A DNA stretch of 64,000 nt from Ruegeria sp. ANG-R. GTDB taxonomy: Bacteria > Pseudomonadota > Alphaproteobacteria > Rhodobacterales > Rhodobacteraceae. The notes under the pieces are model-generated. The model was not told the origin of the DNA. It ran no database searches and worked only from the letters and a program-made list of their open reading frames with translations. The stretch is taken from contig NZ_JWLJ01000006.1 of assembly GCF_000813985.1 (NCBI RefSeq), positions 248,001 through 312,000 on the forward strand. Reading direction: 5' to 3'. How positions within the stretch are numbered: position 1 is the first letter of the stretch; each line of letters opens with the position of its first letter. The position numbers were made by a program, and so were the translations under genes. Positions 9,139-19,073 of this stretch are shown piece after piece.

Positions 9139-10023
9139 ATGGGCAGCACGAAAGATGACCGACTGCTGGAACGCGGAATCGAGGAGTCTCTGGTCACAGA
9201 TTTCGCTGAGACGCATCGCAAAAGCTATGGCGACTTTCTGCAACTCAAGACCCTGCTGAATCTGCAAAAGACCTTTCAGGATCCTGCTCAGCCCGATGAG
9301 ATGTTATTCATCATCATACACCAGGTCAGCGAGCTGTGGCTGAAGCTGATGCATCACCAGTTGGTCGAAGTGCGACGCTTCCTGCAGCAAGATGATTTCG
9401 GCCCGGCGATGAAGAATCTCGACCGGATCAAGGCCATCCAGCGGCAGTTGGTCACCGCCTGGGAAACGCTGCTGACCATGACGCCCGCCGACTACATAAC
9501 GTTTCGGCAGGCTTTGGGCAATTCCTCGGGGTTTCAAAGCTATGGCTATCGTCAGATTGAGTTCATTCTGGGGAACAAGGACGCCTCGACCCTGAAAGTG
9601 CACGCGCATGACCCAGAGGTCATGGAGATGCTGAATGCCGCATTGTCCAAGCCATCGCTATACGACGAGGTATTGCACATGCTGTCCCGTCAGGGGTTCG
9701 ATGTTCCACGAGACCTGATCGAGCGGGACTATGCGCAACCCTATTCGGGCGATCCGCGCGTGGTGAAACTCTGGGTCGAGGTGTTCCGCAACACAGACAA
9801 GTACTGGGACCTCTACGCGCTGGCAGAGAAGCTGATGGACGTGGAATCCCTGTTCCAGCGCTGGCGCTTTGATCACGCAACCGCTGTGGAACGTGTGATC
9901 GGAATGCAACCGGGCACTGGCGGGTCCAGCGGCGTTGCCTTCCTGCGTAAAGCATTGGAGTTACGCTTCTTTCACGACCTTTACGACATGCGGACCGAGC
10001 TGATGTATAGCAAGCGGGACTAA
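9139..10023 (+). CDS. kynA: Tryptophan 2,3-dioxygenase
   Basis: A 294-aa heme enzyme opening the indole ring of L-tryptophan to N-formylkynurenine, the first step of the kynurenine route. Diagnostic segments are FIIIHQVSELWLKLMHHQ near the N-terminus, PGTGGSSGVAFLRKAL, and the late FFHDLYDMR. GGAGG stands 8 nt before ATG 9139; the in-frame upstream extension was rejected for lack of similarity. The gene lies 63 nt after tdh and 3 nt before the formamidase gene, with which it forms a two-step unit. Confidence 0.96.
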   Translation: MGSTKDDRLLERGIEESLVTDFAETHRKSYGDFLQLKTLLNLQKTFQDPAQPDEMLFIIIHQVSELWLKLMHHQLVEVRRFLQQDDFGPAMKNLDRIKAIQRQLVTAWETLLTMTPADYITFRQALGNSSGFQSYGYRQIEFILGNKDASTLKVHAHDPEVMEMLNAALSKPSLYDEVLHMLSRQGFDVPRDLIERDYAQPYSGDPRVVKLWVEVFRNTDKYWDLYALAEKLMDVESLFQRWRFDHATAVERVIGMQPGTGGSSGVAFLRKALELRFFHDLYDMRTELMYSKRD

Positions 10024-10026
10024 GCC

Positions 10027-10857
10027 ATGCTGTATCGTGGTTTTTCTCAGACAGAGTTGGAACAGCAATACTCTCCCAGTTCCATGATCGGAGGTGATCT
10101 GTCGCCTTACCTTGCAAGCTATGCCGCGCTCAGCGCGCAGGCGCGGGCAGATCTAGAGGTTCATGAAGATCTTTCTTATGGCGCATCCGCTTCACAGGTA
10201 ATGGATTTCTTCCCGGCTGCAGGTGCCGGGGCGCCGCTCCACGTGTTTATCCATGGTGGCTATTGGCAGGCGCTCGGCCATCGCGAATCCGCGATGATGG
10301 CACCTCTGCTGCATGAGAACGGGCAGGCCTTTGCGACGCTGAACTACACGCTCGCCCCGCAAGCCCGCTTAGGTCAGATGATCGAAGAATGCCGTGACGC
10401 GTTGCTGTGGTTGGCATCACAAGCCGAAGCGCTGGGATTTGATCCGTCGAATGTTACCCTGTCAGGCCACAGCGCCGGGGGCCATCTGGCGGCTATGGTC
10501 ATGGCGACCTGTTCAAATGCTCTGGCTCAGGCCGGGTTGCGTGTGCGCAATGTGATCCTGATCAGCGGAGTTTTCGACCTTGAGCCGATCAGTCTGACTT
10601 CCGTTAACGAGCCACTGCAACTCAGCAAGGTTGAAGTTCACGACTTGTCGCCCTGCCTCAACCTGCCGACACCGGGCCCGCGATACCGCGTGACCGTGGC
10701 TGAACGCGATACGCCCGAGTTCATACGCCAAAGCCGCGACTACGCGGAATTGCTGCGCAAGGCCGGGCACTCGGTCAGTTTTGATCTGCAGTTGGGCAAG
10801 CATCATTTCGATATCATCATGCCGTCGGGCACGTTTCTGTCATCTCGGGTCGATTAA
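10027..10857 (+). CDS. Alpha/beta hydrolase, probable N-formylkynurenine formamidase (AFMID type)
   Basis: A 276-aa alpha/beta hydrolase. HGGYW (about 75-79) is the HGGxW oxyanion motif typical of eukaryotic-type kynurenine formamidase, the nucleophile elbow is SGHSAGG, and the catalytic His is in GKHHFDI. It starts 3 nt after kynA, so hydrolysis of N-formylkynurenine to kynurenine is the natural role. It is not the metal-dependent bacterial KynB fold, so this is a non-orthologous replacement. A general esterase activity remains possible. Confidence 0.8.
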   Translation: MLYRGFSQTELEQQYSPSSMIGGDLSPYLASYAALSAQARADLEVHEDLSYGASASQVMDFFPAAGAGAPLHVFIHGGYWQALGHRESAMMAPLLHENGQAFATLNYTLAPQARLGQMIEECRDALLWLASQAEALGFDPSNVTLSGHSAGGHLAAMVMATCSNALAQAGLRVRNVILISGVFDLEPISLTSVNEPLQLSKVEVHDLSPCLNLPTPGPRYRVTVAERDTPEFIRQSRDYAELLRKAGHSVSFDLQLGKHHFDIIMPSGTFLSSRVD

Positions 10858-10874
10858 GTGCTCTTCCCTGATGC

Positions 10875-10905
10875 AAAACAGCGGCCCGACAGGCCGCTGC
10901 TTTTG
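10875..10905. terminator. Bidirectional intrinsic terminator between the formamidase gene and infB
   Basis: CAGCGGCC (10879-10886) pairs with GGCCGCTG (10892-10899) around a 5-nt loop, flanked by AAAA and TTTT. It lies in the 67-bp gap between convergent genes and can serve both. Confidence 0.8.
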
Positions 10906-10924
10906 TTTTGATCTGGTGTCCGGA

Positions 10925-13402
10925 TCAGTCGAGTGTCCGGGTCACTTCTTCGCGTTCGAAGATTTCGATCACGTCGCCGGCGCGGATATCGTCGTAGTTT
11001 TCGAACGCCATACCGCATTCCTGACCCGACTGAACCTCGGCCACTTCATCCTTGAAGCGCTTGAGCGTCTTCAGCGTGCCTTCGTGGATGACCACGTTGT
11101 CGCGCAGCAGGCGTACGCCAGCCGAGCGGCGGGCAACACCTTCGGTGACCAGACAGCCTGCAACTTTGCCGACGCCGGTAACCTTGAAGACCTCTTTGAT
11201 CTCGGCGTAACCGATGAACTTTTCGCGGATCTCGGCGCTGAGCAGACCAGAGGCCGCCGCTTTCACGTCGTCCACGAGGTCATAGATCACCGAGTAATAG
11301 CGGATCTCGACACCTTTCTGGTTCGCGGTGTTCCGGGCTGACGCGTTCGCACGGACGTTGAAACCAAAGATCGGAGCACCGGAGGCTTCGGCCAGACCGA
11401 CATCCGTCTCGGTGATCGCACCAACGCCCGAGTGCAGAACGCGTACGCGCACCTCGTCGTTGCCGATCTTCTCCATCGCCTGAACGATGGCTTCGGCAGA
11501 ACCCTGCACATCCGCTTTCATCAAAATCGGCAACTCGGTGACGTTTTCGTCTTCCTTGGCCTTCTGCATCAGCTGCTCAAGGGTGGTCGCGGCACCAGCG
11601 GCGGCGCGTTTGTCCTTGGCGGCCTGCTCACGATAGGCGGCAATCTCACGAGCCTGTGCTTCGGTCTCGGTCACGTTCAGAACGTCGCCCGCTTCAGGCG
11701 TTCCGTTCAGACCCAGAACCTCAACCGGAACCGAAGGACCAGCTTCTTTGACGCGGTCGCCCTTGTCGTTGATCAGCGCACGGACTTTACCGTACTGCTC
11801 ACCCACAACAAAGATATCGCCCTGACGCAGCGTGCCGTTCTGAACCAGAACGGTGGCGACGGGGCCACGGCCTACATCCAGCTGCGCCTCAATTACGGCA
11901 CCTTGAGCAGCGCGGTCGGGGTTAGCTTTCAGTTCCAGAATCTCGGCCTGCAGCGCGATGGCTTCCAGCAGTTCATCCAGGCCCTGGCCGGTCATGGCAG
12001 ATACTTCAACGTCCTGAACTTCACCGGACATCTTCTCGACAATCACTTCGTGCTGCAGCAGATCGGTGCGGACCTTGTCTGGGTTGGCGTCAGGCTTGTC
12101 GATCTTGTTGATCGCCACGATCATTGGTACTTCGGCCGCTTTGGCGTGGTTGATCGCCTCGATCGTCTGCGGCATCACTGCGTCATCTGCAGCAACGACA
12201 AGTACCACGATATCAGTGACCTGAGCCCCGCGCGAACGCATCGAGGTAAAGGCCGCGTGGCCCGGTGTATCCAGGAAGGTCAGCGTGGTGCCACCATCGG
12301 TTTTCACCTGATAGGCGCCAATATGCTGGGTAATACCCCCGGCTTCGCCAGCCACAACACGCGCGTCGCGGATCGCATCCAGCAGCGAGGTCTTACCGTG
12401 GTCAACGTGACCCATGATGGTGATGACCGGCGGACGTGGCTGCAGATCGTCATCGCTGTCTTCGACCTCTTTGATGACGTCTTCAACATCCGAATCAGAG
12501 ACACGGGTGACCTTGTGGCCAAACTCTTCGATGATCAGTTCGGCGGTATCAGCGTCGATGGTCTGGTTCTGCGTGACCATCATACCCATCTGCATCAAGG
12601 ATTTGACAACGTCAGCCACGCGCTCGGCCATGCGGTTGGCCAGCTCCGAGACCACGATCGCTTCGGGCAGTTGTACGTCGCGGATCACCTTCTCCCGCTC
12701 GACCGTACCGCCCATGGCCTTCTGGCGCGCACGCTCCTGCTTGCGCTTCATGGCGGCCATCGAGCGTTGGCGGTTGCCTTCGCCACCAGTGGCCTGACCC
12801 AGTGTCAGCTTGCCCGAGCGACGGTTGTCATCACGGCCCTTGCCACGGTTGCCACGCTGATCGCGTTCGCGATCCTGCTTGCGCGGGGTCGCCGCAGGCG
12901 CCGGTTTGCTGGCCGGGCTACGCGCCGCTTTGGGTTCCGCAGGTGCAGGCGCTGCAGCAGCACGCTGGGCCGCTTCTTCCGCCTCTTTGCGCTTGCGTTC
13001 TTCTTCCTCGGCTTTGGCACGTGCCTTTTCCTCGGCTTCGCGCTGTTCGCGTTCCTTGGCCTCTTGTTCGGCCCGACGGCGCGCGCGTTCTTCCTCGCGC
13101 GCTTTTTCTTCGGCCTCGCGGGCGGCTGCCTCTTCGGCCTCACGTGCCTTGGCGGCCTGCAACGCCTTCATGCGGCGGGCCATTTCCGCGTCGGAAATTC
13201 CTGCCGGACGACGCGAAGGATCACCCGCCGGAGCGGCACCGCCACTTGGTTTGGTCGCGCCCGGCTTGGGTACGACCACGCGTTTGCGTTTGGTCTCCAC
13301 CACGACATTCTTGGTGCGTCCGTGGCTGAAACTCTGTTTCACATTTCCGGGGCGTGCCCCGCCACGAAGACCCAATGTCTTTTTGCCGTCACTATCGCTC
13401 AT
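10925..13402 (-). CDS. infB: Translation initiation factor IF-2
   Basis: An 825-aa GTPase that brings initiator tRNA to the 30S subunit. Residues about 80-170 form a highly charged Ala/Glu/Arg linker helix typical of IF-2. The G domain has [12 protein letters not shown] (G1), a DTPGHAAF G3 motif and NKIDKP (G4). It ends in domain IV ([22 protein letters not shown] split over the C-terminal 60 residues). It is the last gene of the leftward rimP-nusA-ylxR-infB operon, 8 nt after ylxR. Confidence 0.97.
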   Translation of the reverse strand: MSDSDGKKTLGLRGGARPGNVKQSFSHGRTKNVVVETKRKRVVVPKPGATKPSGGAAPAGDPSRRPAGISDAEMARRMKALQAAKAREAEEAAAREAEEKAREEERARRRAEQEAKEREQREAEEKARAKAEEEERKRKEAEEAAQRAAAAPAPAEPKAARSPASKPAPAATPRKQDRERDQRGNRGKGRDDNRRSGKLTLGQATGGEGNRQRSMAAMKRKQERARQKAMGGTVEREKVIRDVQLPEAIVVSELANRMAERVADVVKSLMQMGMMVTQNQTIDADTAELIIEEFGHKVTRVSDSDVEDVIKEVEDSDDDLQPRPPVITIMGHVDHGKTSLLDAIRDARVVAGEAGGITQHIGAYQVKTDGGTTLTFLDTPGHAAFTSMRSRGAQVTDIVVLVVAADDAVMPQTIEAINHAKAAEVPMIVAINKIDKPDANPDKVRTDLLQHEVIVEKMSGEVQDVEVSAMTGQGLDELLEAIALQAEILELKANPDRAAQGAVIEAQLDVGRGPVATVLVQNGTLRQGDIFVVGEQYGKVRALINDKGDRVKEAGPSVPVEVLGLNGTPEAGDVLNVTETEAQAREIAAYREQAAKDKRAAAGAATTLEQLMQKAKEDENVTELPILMKADVQGSAEAIVQAMEKIGNDEVRVRVLHSGVGAITETDVGLAEASGAPIFGFNVRANASARNTANQKGVEIRYYSVIYDLVDDVKAAASGLLSAEIREKFIGYAEIKEVFKVTGVGKVAGCLVTEGVARRSAGVRLLRDNVVIHEGTLKTLKRFKDEVAEVQSGQECGMAFENYDDIRAGDVIEIFEREEVTRTLD

Positions 13403-13410
13403 AAAGCTTC

Positions 13411-14034
13411 TTACCCTTCCGCGCGGCCCTCGCCGCCGTCATCCGTTTCGCGCAAGCCACGCAGGCGCTGCGCTTCCTCTACAACACGTTTGGCGAGTCC
13501 GCCAGAGGCCAAGGCCGCATGAATCACGGTTTGGCGCCCAAATGCCGCCCCAAGCTCATCCGCAGTCAGCCAGCCGATGTATTTCCCGAAGTGCGGCGTG
13601 CTGAGTTTCGACTTGCCGCGCCCCGATCCATCCGAGGCCTGAATCAGCACCTGGGCCTCTTCCCGGTCCAGCCACGATTTGACCTTTTCGTACCCGGCGA
13701 CCGCGTCGCCGGACTTGCGCGCCAGACTGATCAGCTCGATCACACGACGCGCCACCTGTTTTTCAACCTCATCGGTCAGATCTTTGGCCGCGCTCACCTG
13801 CGCCTTGAACCCGCGCGAGAACAGTTTCTTGCTCACGGCCTTGTCCAGCGCGGCGCGATCTGCCGCCACGTAGACCCCGCGCCCGGGCAGTTTCGCCGCA
13901 ACATCGGGAAAGACCTGACCGTCCGGCCCTGCCACAAAGCGGATCAAGCCATATTTAGGCTGAATCTCGCCCGTGGCGATGCACTTGCGTTCAGGGCCTT
14001 CCGACCGATCCTTATGGACGCCACCGCGACCCAT
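13411..14034 (-). CDS. YlxR-like RNA-binding protein with L7Ae-type domain (DUF448)
   Basis: A 207-aa protein. Residues about 12-85 are a YlxR domain ([33 protein letters not shown]). The C-terminal half ([23 protein letters not shown]) resembles ribosomal L7Ae family RNA-binding folds. This fusion is usual in alphaproteobacteria. ATG 14034 ([13 protein letters not shown]) is chosen over a longer frame because the added 30 residues are without similarity. It lies between nusA (22 nt) and infB (8 nt), so a role with RNA in transcription or translation is likely. Confidence 0.88.
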   Translation of the reverse strand: MGRGGVHKDRSEGPERKCIATGEIQPKYGLIRFVAGPDGQVFPDVAAKLPGRGVYVAADRAALDKAVSKKLFSRGFKAQVSAAKDLTDEVEKQVARRVIELISLARKSGDAVAGYEKVKSWLDREEAQVLIQASDGSGRGKSKLSTPHFGKYIGWLTADELGAAFGRQTVIHAALASGGLAKRVVEEAQRLRGLRETDDGGEGRAEG

Positions 14035-14056
14035 GTCAGCCACCCGAGGCCTGAGA

Positions 14057-15670
14057 TCAGGCCTCGACCTCCTCATCGGTTGCTTCGCCGTCTTCTTCGG
14101 CCTGCTCCAGCTCGGCCGGATCAACCCAGCCCAGCATGATGCGTGCGGTCATGACCAGATCCTGTGCCTCTTCCAGCGTCACGCCGAAGGGCTCCAGCAC
14201 ACCATCATCCTTGATGCGTTCGCCATCGACCGTGGTCCAGCCACCGGCCAGTTCCCAGTCGGCGCAGGTTGCGAAGTCTTCCAGCGTCTTCACATCATCC
14301 TTGGCCAGCGCCTCTACCATCTGGGGTGTCAGGCCTTCGAATTCAATAAGGCTGTCTTCGGCGCCCAGCGCACGGGCCGCATCCAATGCCGCCTTGGCTT
14401 GCGCCTCAAGGAATTCGCGCGCACGGGTCTGCAGTTCCTGCGCTGTACCTTCGTCGACGCCATCGATGACCAACAGTTCGTCGATCTCGACATAGGCGAC
14501 TTCTTCGAGATTGGTGAACCCTTCCGAGACCAGCAGTTGGGCAAAGAACTCGTCCAGATCGAGGCTTTCCATGAACAACTGTGTGCGGGCTTCGAACTCT
14601 TTCTGACGACGCGCCGATTCTTCGGCTTCGGTCATGATGTCGATGTCCAGATTGGTCAGCTGGCTGGCCAGACGCACGTTCTGACCGCGGCGACCGATGG
14701 CCAGCGAAAGCTGCTCTTCCGGGACAACCACTTCGATCTTTCCGGCTTCTTCGTCCAGAACCACCTTGGACACTTCTGCAGGCTGCAGCGCGTTCACGAG
14801 GAAAGTCGGCTGATCTTCGTTCCACGGGATGATGTCGATCTTTTCACCCTGCAACTCGTTCACAACGGCCTGCACGCGGCTGCCGCGCATACCAACGCAG
14901 GCACCCACGGGATCAATCGAGCCGTCATACGAGATCACAGCGATCTTGGCGCGCGAGCCGGGGTCACGAGCCACGGCCTTGACCTCAATGATGCCATCAT
15001 AGATTTCGGGCACTTCCATCTTGAACAGCTCAGCCATGAATTCCGGCGCGGTGCGCGACAGGAAGATCTGGTGACCGCGCACTTCGCGGCGAACCTCTTT
15101 GATATAAGCACGCACACGGTCATTCGGGCGATAGCTTTCGCGGCCGATCTTGTCGTTGCGGCGCAGAACGGCTTCGGCACCGCCCAGATCGACGATGACA
15201 TTGCCGAACTCTTCGCGCTTGACGGCACCGTTGATGATGGTACCTGCGCGATCCTTGAATTCTTCGTACTGACGATCCCGCTCGGCTTCGCGGACCTTCT
15301 GCAAAATCACCTGCTTGGCGGACTGCGCCGCGATACGGCCCATTTCAACCGGCGGCACCTCTTCAACGAAGACATCACCGACCTCAGGGTTTTCCATATA
15401 TTGTTTGGCCTGCTCGACGGTGAACTCAGCCTGATAGTTCTCAAGCTCTTCATCCTCGACCACGGTGCGCACGCGGGTAAAGGTCGCCTTGCCGGTTTTG
15501 CGGTCGATCGACACCCGGATATCCATTTCCGCGCCGTAACGGCTCTTGGCGGCACGGGCGAGCGATTCCTCCATCGCTTCGACAACCAGACCGGGGTCGA
15601 TCATCTTTTCGCGGGCCACGGCCTCGGCGGTCTGCAGCAGCTCCAGCTGGTTGGCTGAGGTGATTGCCAT
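14057..15670 (-). CDS. nusA: Transcription termination/antitermination protein NusA
   Basis: A 537-aa RNA polymerase-binding factor controlling pausing, termination and antitermination. An N-terminal RNAP-binding domain is followed by an S1 domain (about 135-200), two KH domains ([15 protein letters not shown] and [14 protein letters not shown]) and an acidic C-terminal helix-hairpin-helix region ([17 protein letters not shown], ending [13 protein letters not shown]). Its start overlaps the rimP stop by one base. As NusA modulates hairpin-dependent termination, the terminator in front of this operon could allow feedback. Confidence 0.96.
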   Translation of the reverse strand: MAITSANQLELLQTAEAVAREKMIDPGLVVEAMEESLARAAKSRYGAEMDIRVSIDRKTGKATFTRVRTVVEDEELENYQAEFTVEQAKQYMENPEVGDVFVEEVPPVEMGRIAAQSAKQVILQKVREAERDRQYEEFKDRAGTIINGAVKREEFGNVIVDLGGAEAVLRRNDKIGRESYRPNDRVRAYIKEVRREVRGHQIFLSRTAPEFMAELFKMEVPEIYDGIIEVKAVARDPGSRAKIAVISYDGSIDPVGACVGMRGSRVQAVVNELQGEKIDIIPWNEDQPTFLVNALQPAEVSKVVLDEEAGKIEVVVPEEQLSLAIGRRGQNVRLASQLTNLDIDIMTEAEESARRQKEFEARTQLFMESLDLDEFFAQLLVSEGFTNLEEVAYVEIDELLVIDGVDEGTAQELQTRAREFLEAQAKAALDAARALGAEDSLIEFEGLTPQMVEALAKDDVKTLEDFATCADWELAGGWTTVDGERIKDDGVLEPFGVTLEEAQDLVMTARIMLGWVDPAELEQAEEDGEATDEEVEA

Positions 15671-16260
15671 CAGTTCGTCTCCTCTTCGGACCCTTCGGTC
15701 TCAATCTCGTCGAAAGCGTTTTCGTTCAGGGCACCGGCGTCTTTGCGCTGGCGCAACATTTCCTTGATCAGATCATCGGTCAGCACGAGCTTGGCATCGC
15801 TCAGCCAGTCGAATTGCAGACCAATGGTGATCGTCTCATCACCTTCGGGAATGTTGATCAACACCTCATCCCCCTCGATCCCGGCCAACTCACCCTTAAA
15901 GCGGCGGCGGCCATCGATCAGTTCAGCGGTTTCGATCTTGGCCTCATACCCTTCGAAAGTCTCAAAATCCTTGAGACGGGTCAGAGGGCGGTCGATACCT
16001 GGGCTGGAGACTTCCAGTGTATAGGCATCAAGGATCGGGTCCTCGACGTCCAGAGTGGCACTGACCGCGTTTGAAATCTCGGCGCAATCATCCACTTCAA
16101 TGCCACCATCGGGCTTGTCGGCCATAATCTGCATCGTGGTGGTCTTGCCGCTCATCAGGCGGATGCGCACCAGCTCATACCCCAGATCCTCGATCACGGG
16201 GGTGATGATCTCGGCCAGTCGCCGGTCAATGGCTGCTTTGGCTATCAGGTCGTTTGTCAT
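15670..16260 (-). CDS. rimP: Ribosome maturation factor RimP
   Basis: A 196-aa protein needed for 30S maturation. The conserved N-terminal domain includes [17 protein letters not shown], and the family core [27 protein letters not shown] is split across residues 68-95. The C-terminal Sm-like domain carries an acidic tail ([10 protein letters not shown]). It is the first gene of the rimP-nusA-ylxR-infB operon. Its ATG lies only 28 nt after a T-tract terminator, so its promoter must be upstream of, or overlapping, that hairpin. Confidence 0.94.
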   Translation of the reverse strand: MTNDLIAKAAIDRRLAEIITPVIEDLGYELVRIRLMSGKTTTMQIMADKPDGGIEVDDCAEISNAVSATLDVEDPILDAYTLEVSSPGIDRPLTRLKDFETFEGYEAKIETAELIDGRRRFKGELAGIEGDEVLINIPEGDETITIGLQFDWLSDAKLVLTDDLIKEMLRQRKDAGALNENAFDEIETEGSEEETN

Positions 16261-16288
16261 TCAGGTTCTCTACCCTTCAATCGGGCAC

Positions 16289-16311
16289 AAAAAAACGGGC
16301 GCGCGGCCCGT
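16289..16311 (-). terminator. Intrinsic terminator / possible attenuator ahead of rimP
   Basis: CGGGC (16296-16300) pairs with GCCCG (16306-16310), extended by one A-T pair, and is followed on the minus strand by seven T (16289-16295). It may end the upstream pip-SBP transcript, but its closeness to rimP also suits an attenuator. Confidence 0.7.
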
Positions 16312-16420
16312 CGAATTTTCCGGTGGAGCCCCGGACCAGAAGTCCAACGCGCCGCTGTTGCAACTGCATATACGCAGGAGTTTCCGAGTCTGCAACCCCT
16401 GGCGCAAATCGTGATCGGAT
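16312..16420 (-). promoter_or_regulatory. Structured leader region upstream of rimP
   Basis: Read on the minus strand this 109-nt stretch has several short self-complementary elements: GTTGCA paired with TGCAAC around a CTGC/GCAG hairpin, GGAC-TTCTG-GTCC, and CCGG-GGCTCCA-CCGG just before the terminator. No tRNA (such as the metY of enterobacteria) is recognisable. It could be a 5' leader of the rimP operon or simply the 3' end of the SBP transcript. Confidence 0.3.
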
Positions 16421-17242
16421 TTACGCCAGCCACCACCGTTCGGCGATGCGACCATCATCCAACGCATGGGCCTGCGCGATCTGGCGGGGCATACCCACAT
16501 GCGCTGCCGCGGCCAGTGCCATTTTCGATTCGCCGGGGTGGTAACGCAGCCCCCTCTGGCCATTCAGGCCGTCCGGGTCCGGCATTGCCGCGACATCTAC
16601 ATAGCCGTCCCGCAAAGCTTCGGCCCGCACGGCAGCATCGGGAATCACGATAACCTCAATCGCATCCGCCCAACCTGCACGGCCCTCTTTGTAGTGCCCT
16701 GCCACCTTGCGACCCAGAAAATGACGCCCGTCCTCGGCACGCTCAGCACGATAGCAACCGGTACCATTGGCGGCGTGTAACGGTGTTATGGATTGTCCGT
16801 CACGTGTAATCGCGAAACGGCTGTCTGCAAGCCGGAAAGGCAAACCCGGGTTGGCCACGGGCAACTCCAGCCGCAGACAACCAGCGCTCAGCGCCTCGGC
16901 TTGCCCGAACTCATCAAGAATCGGCAGGATTTCCTGAACAGTCAGCAAACCCCCGTCGTGAAACACCACGTCCTTGCGCAGGTCAAAACTCCAGACCTTT
17001 GCGCTGGAGTCGGTCTGCCAGCCTGTTGCCAGCTCTCCTCGCAGGGTGCCGTCTGGGGCAATCTCGGTCAGCGTGTCAAATACAGCGCCCCTCGCCACCT
17101 GCTCAAGGCTGTCGTCCCGTGGAACGGCCAGCCGCAAGGTGCCCCCGGATTTTGGAGTATCGGCCAAGGATGCCCCTGTTGCCGCCAGCAAGGCGGCAGC
17201 GGCACCAGAGGCGAACAAGGCACGGCGGTCAATCCGGGTCAT
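16421..17242 (-). CDS. Short ABC-type peptide/solute-binding protein
   Basis: A 273-aa exported protein. The N-terminus RRALFASGAAAALLAATGASLA is a Tat-like signal (two arginines, long hydrophobic stretch). SGGTLRLAVPRDDSLEQ and GELATGWQTDSSAKVWSFDLRK (written in part) match the N-terminal lobe of family 5 extracellular solute-binding proteins. Typical members exceed 500 aa, so about half of the usual protein is missing and no permease or ATPase genes are adjacent. The start overlaps the pip stop by ATGA, which suggests co-translation with the peptidase and a role in small peptide or proline-peptide use. Confidence 0.7.
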   Translation of the reverse strand: MTRIDRRALFASGAAAALLAATGASLADTPKSGGTLRLAVPRDDSLEQVARGAVFDTLTEIAPDGTLRGELATGWQTDSSAKVWSFDLRKDVVFHDGGLLTVQEILPILDEFGQAEALSAGCLRLELPVANPGLPFRLADSRFAITRDGQSITPLHAANGTGCYRAERAEDGRHFLGRKVAGHYKEGRAGWADAIEVIVIPDAAVRAEALRDGYVDVAAMPDPDGLNGQRGLRYHPGESKMALAAAAHVGMPRQIAQAHALDDGRIAERWWLA

Positions 17243-18216
17243 GCCGCACCCTCGGCCACGCGGTCCATGATCCGGACCAGTTCAACGCTTATCCCCGGCT
17301 CGGACAATGCGTGCCCCGCCTGACGCACCATCTTCAACTCAGCGTCGGGCCAGTGTTGCGACAGTTTCCAAGCAGCTTGCGGCGGGCAGATCATGTCGTA
17401 TCTACCCTGCACGATATGACCGGGGATATGCGCAATACGATCCATCTGATCCAGTATCTGCCCGTCATATTCAAGAAAGGCTTTGTTCCTGAAATAGTGG
17501 TTCTCCAAACGCGCAAAGGTACGCGCGTACTCGCCCGGGCTTTCCCCCACCGATCCGTTGGTGTGGATCGAGGCCAGCGCGTTTTCCCAATGCGACCAGG
17601 CACGGGCATATAGAATCTCGGTCGCGCGGTCACCGGAAAACAGGCGCTTGTGATAGGCGTTGATGGCGTCCTTCACCTCATGCTCGGGCAAGAGAGAGGT
17701 GAACTTGGCCCATTGTTCAGGCCAGAACTTGCCAGCGCCGCCGCCATAGAACCAATCCAGCTCAGCCTGCGTCGCCAGAAACACACCGCGCAGCACCAGG
17801 CGATTTACGCGGTCCGGGTGAGTCTGCGCATAAATCAACGCCAGCGTCGCACCCCAACTGCCGCCGAAAGCGATCCAATCCTCAATTTCGAACAGTCTCC
17901 GCAACCGTTCGATATCCGCGATCAGATGCCAGGTCGTATTGTCTTCGACCGAAGCCGTAGGACGCGACCGGCCACATCCGCGCTGATCAAAGAGAATCAC
18001 CCGATAGACATCCGGATCGAAATAGCGCCGCATCGCGGGGCTGCAGCCGCCACCCGGGCCACCATGCAGCACCACAACCGGTATCCCATTGGGATTACCG
18101 CATTGTTCCACATAGATACGATGCCCATCGCCCATATCGACCACGCGCTGATCGAACGGATCGATCGGCGGATAAAGATATTGAACTGCGCGCTTTTGGT
18201 CCGGGTACTTGTCCAT
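17239..18216 (-). CDS. pip: Proline iminopeptidase
   Basis: A 325-aa alpha/beta hydrolase (peptidase S33) that removes N-terminal proline from peptides. HGGPGGGCSP forms the oxyanion region; the nucleophile is in GGSWGATLALIYA, the Asp in GRYDMICPP and the His in QAGHALSEPG. Length matches the bacterial enzyme. It is divergent from ubiG with 48 bp between starts and overlaps the downstream solute-binding protein gene by 4 nt. Confidence 0.95.
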   Translation of the reverse strand: MDKYPDQKRAVQYLYPPIDPFDQRVVDMGDGHRIYVEQCGNPNGIPVVVLHGGPGGGCSPAMRRYFDPDVYRVILFDQRGCGRSRPTASVEDNTTWHLIADIERLRRLFEIEDWIAFGGSWGATLALIYAQTHPDRVNRLVLRGVFLATQAELDWFYGGGAGKFWPEQWAKFTSLLPEHEVKDAINAYHKRLFSGDRATEILYARAWSHWENALASIHTNGSVGESPGEYARTFARLENHYFRNKAFLEYDGQILDQMDRIAHIPGHIVQGRYDMICPPQAAWKLSQHWPDAELKMVRQAGHALSEPGISVELVRIMDRVAEGAA

Positions 18217-18264
18217 TATGGCCCTATATAGTCCTTAAGCGTAAAAGAGCACACGGAGACAGGA

Positions 18265-19011
18265 ATGCAAGCGCATCCGAACACGGTTGACCCGTCAGAG
18301 ATCGCAAAATTCGAGGCGATGGCTGCGGAATGGTGGGACCCCCACGGGAAATTCAAGCCCCTGCACATGCTGAATCCGTGCCGTCTGGATTATATCACAC
18401 AGCAAATCGCGGGCGAGTTTGACCGTGATTTGAGCGTCTCGAAACCGTTCGAAGGCTTGCGCCTGCTTGATATCGGCTGCGGCGGCGGGCTGCTGAGCGA
18501 ACCCATGGCCCGTCTTGGGGCCGAGGTCATCGGAGCCGACGCCGCCGAGGGCAACCTGCCCGTCGCCCGCATCCATGCGGAGCAATCGGGCCTGCAGATC
18601 GACTACCGCCACACCACCGCCGAGGACATGGCAGCCGCTGGCGAGCAATTCGACGTGGTGCTGAACATGGAGGTGGTCGAACACGTTGCCGACCCGTTGG
18701 GGTTCCTGACCGCATCGCAGCACTTGCTGAAACCGGGCGGCCTGCTGATCTGCTCGACCATCAACCGCAACCCGAAATCCTATGCGATGGCCATCTTCGG
18801 GGCCGAGGTTGTCATGCGCTGGCTGCCGCGCGGCACGCATGAGTGGAACAAGTTCATCACCCCCGATGAGTTGTTCGACCTGCTGCGCCAAGCCGGGCTG
18901 GAACCGGTGGACCGCAAGGGGTTCGTCTTCAACCCGATCCTGTGGAGTTGGTCGATCTCGGATCGGGATTTGAGCGTGAATTATGTGACGGCGAGTGTTA
19001 AGCCGGGGTGA
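18265..19011 (+). CDS. ubiG: Ubiquinone biosynthesis O-methyltransferase UbiG
   Basis: A 248-aa SAM-dependent enzyme performing both O-methylations of ubiquinone synthesis. [23 protein letters not shown] is the UbiG N-terminus (in part), motif I is [19 protein letters not shown], and [24 protein letters not shown] (in part) is the membrane-contact insert of UbiG. The ATG follows GGAGACAGGA. It is a single gene, divergent from pip. Confidence 0.96.
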   Translation: MQAHPNTVDPSEIAKFEAMAAEWWDPHGKFKPLHMLNPCRLDYITQQIAGEFDRDLSVSKPFEGLRLLDIGCGGGLLSEPMARLGAEVIGADAAEGNLPVARIHAEQSGLQIDYRHTTAEDMAAAGEQFDVVLNMEVVEHVADPLGFLTASQHLLKPGGLLICSTINRNPKSYAMAIFGAEVVMRWLPRGTHEWNKFITPDELFDLLRQAGLEPVDRKGFVFNPILWSWSISDRDLSVNYVTASVKPG

Positions 19012-19073
19012 GTTGGGTGTTCACACCCATCATTTCGACGACAAATCAGGCGCGGTGGGTGCAAGCACCTATC

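Noticed and set aside
11432-13522. 696-aa frame on the plus strand opposite infB
   Set aside because: A shadow of the highly biased codon use of infB; the protein is low-complexity and has no recognised domain.
13973-15658. 561-aa frame opposite nusA
   Set aside because: Antisense to nusA, whose S1 and KH domains are unmistakable.
16312-16420. Possible tRNA-fMet or other tRNA upstream of rimP, as in enterobacteria
   Set aside because: No T-loop (GGTTCGA-type), no CCA-type acceptor stem or anticodon arm could be folded.
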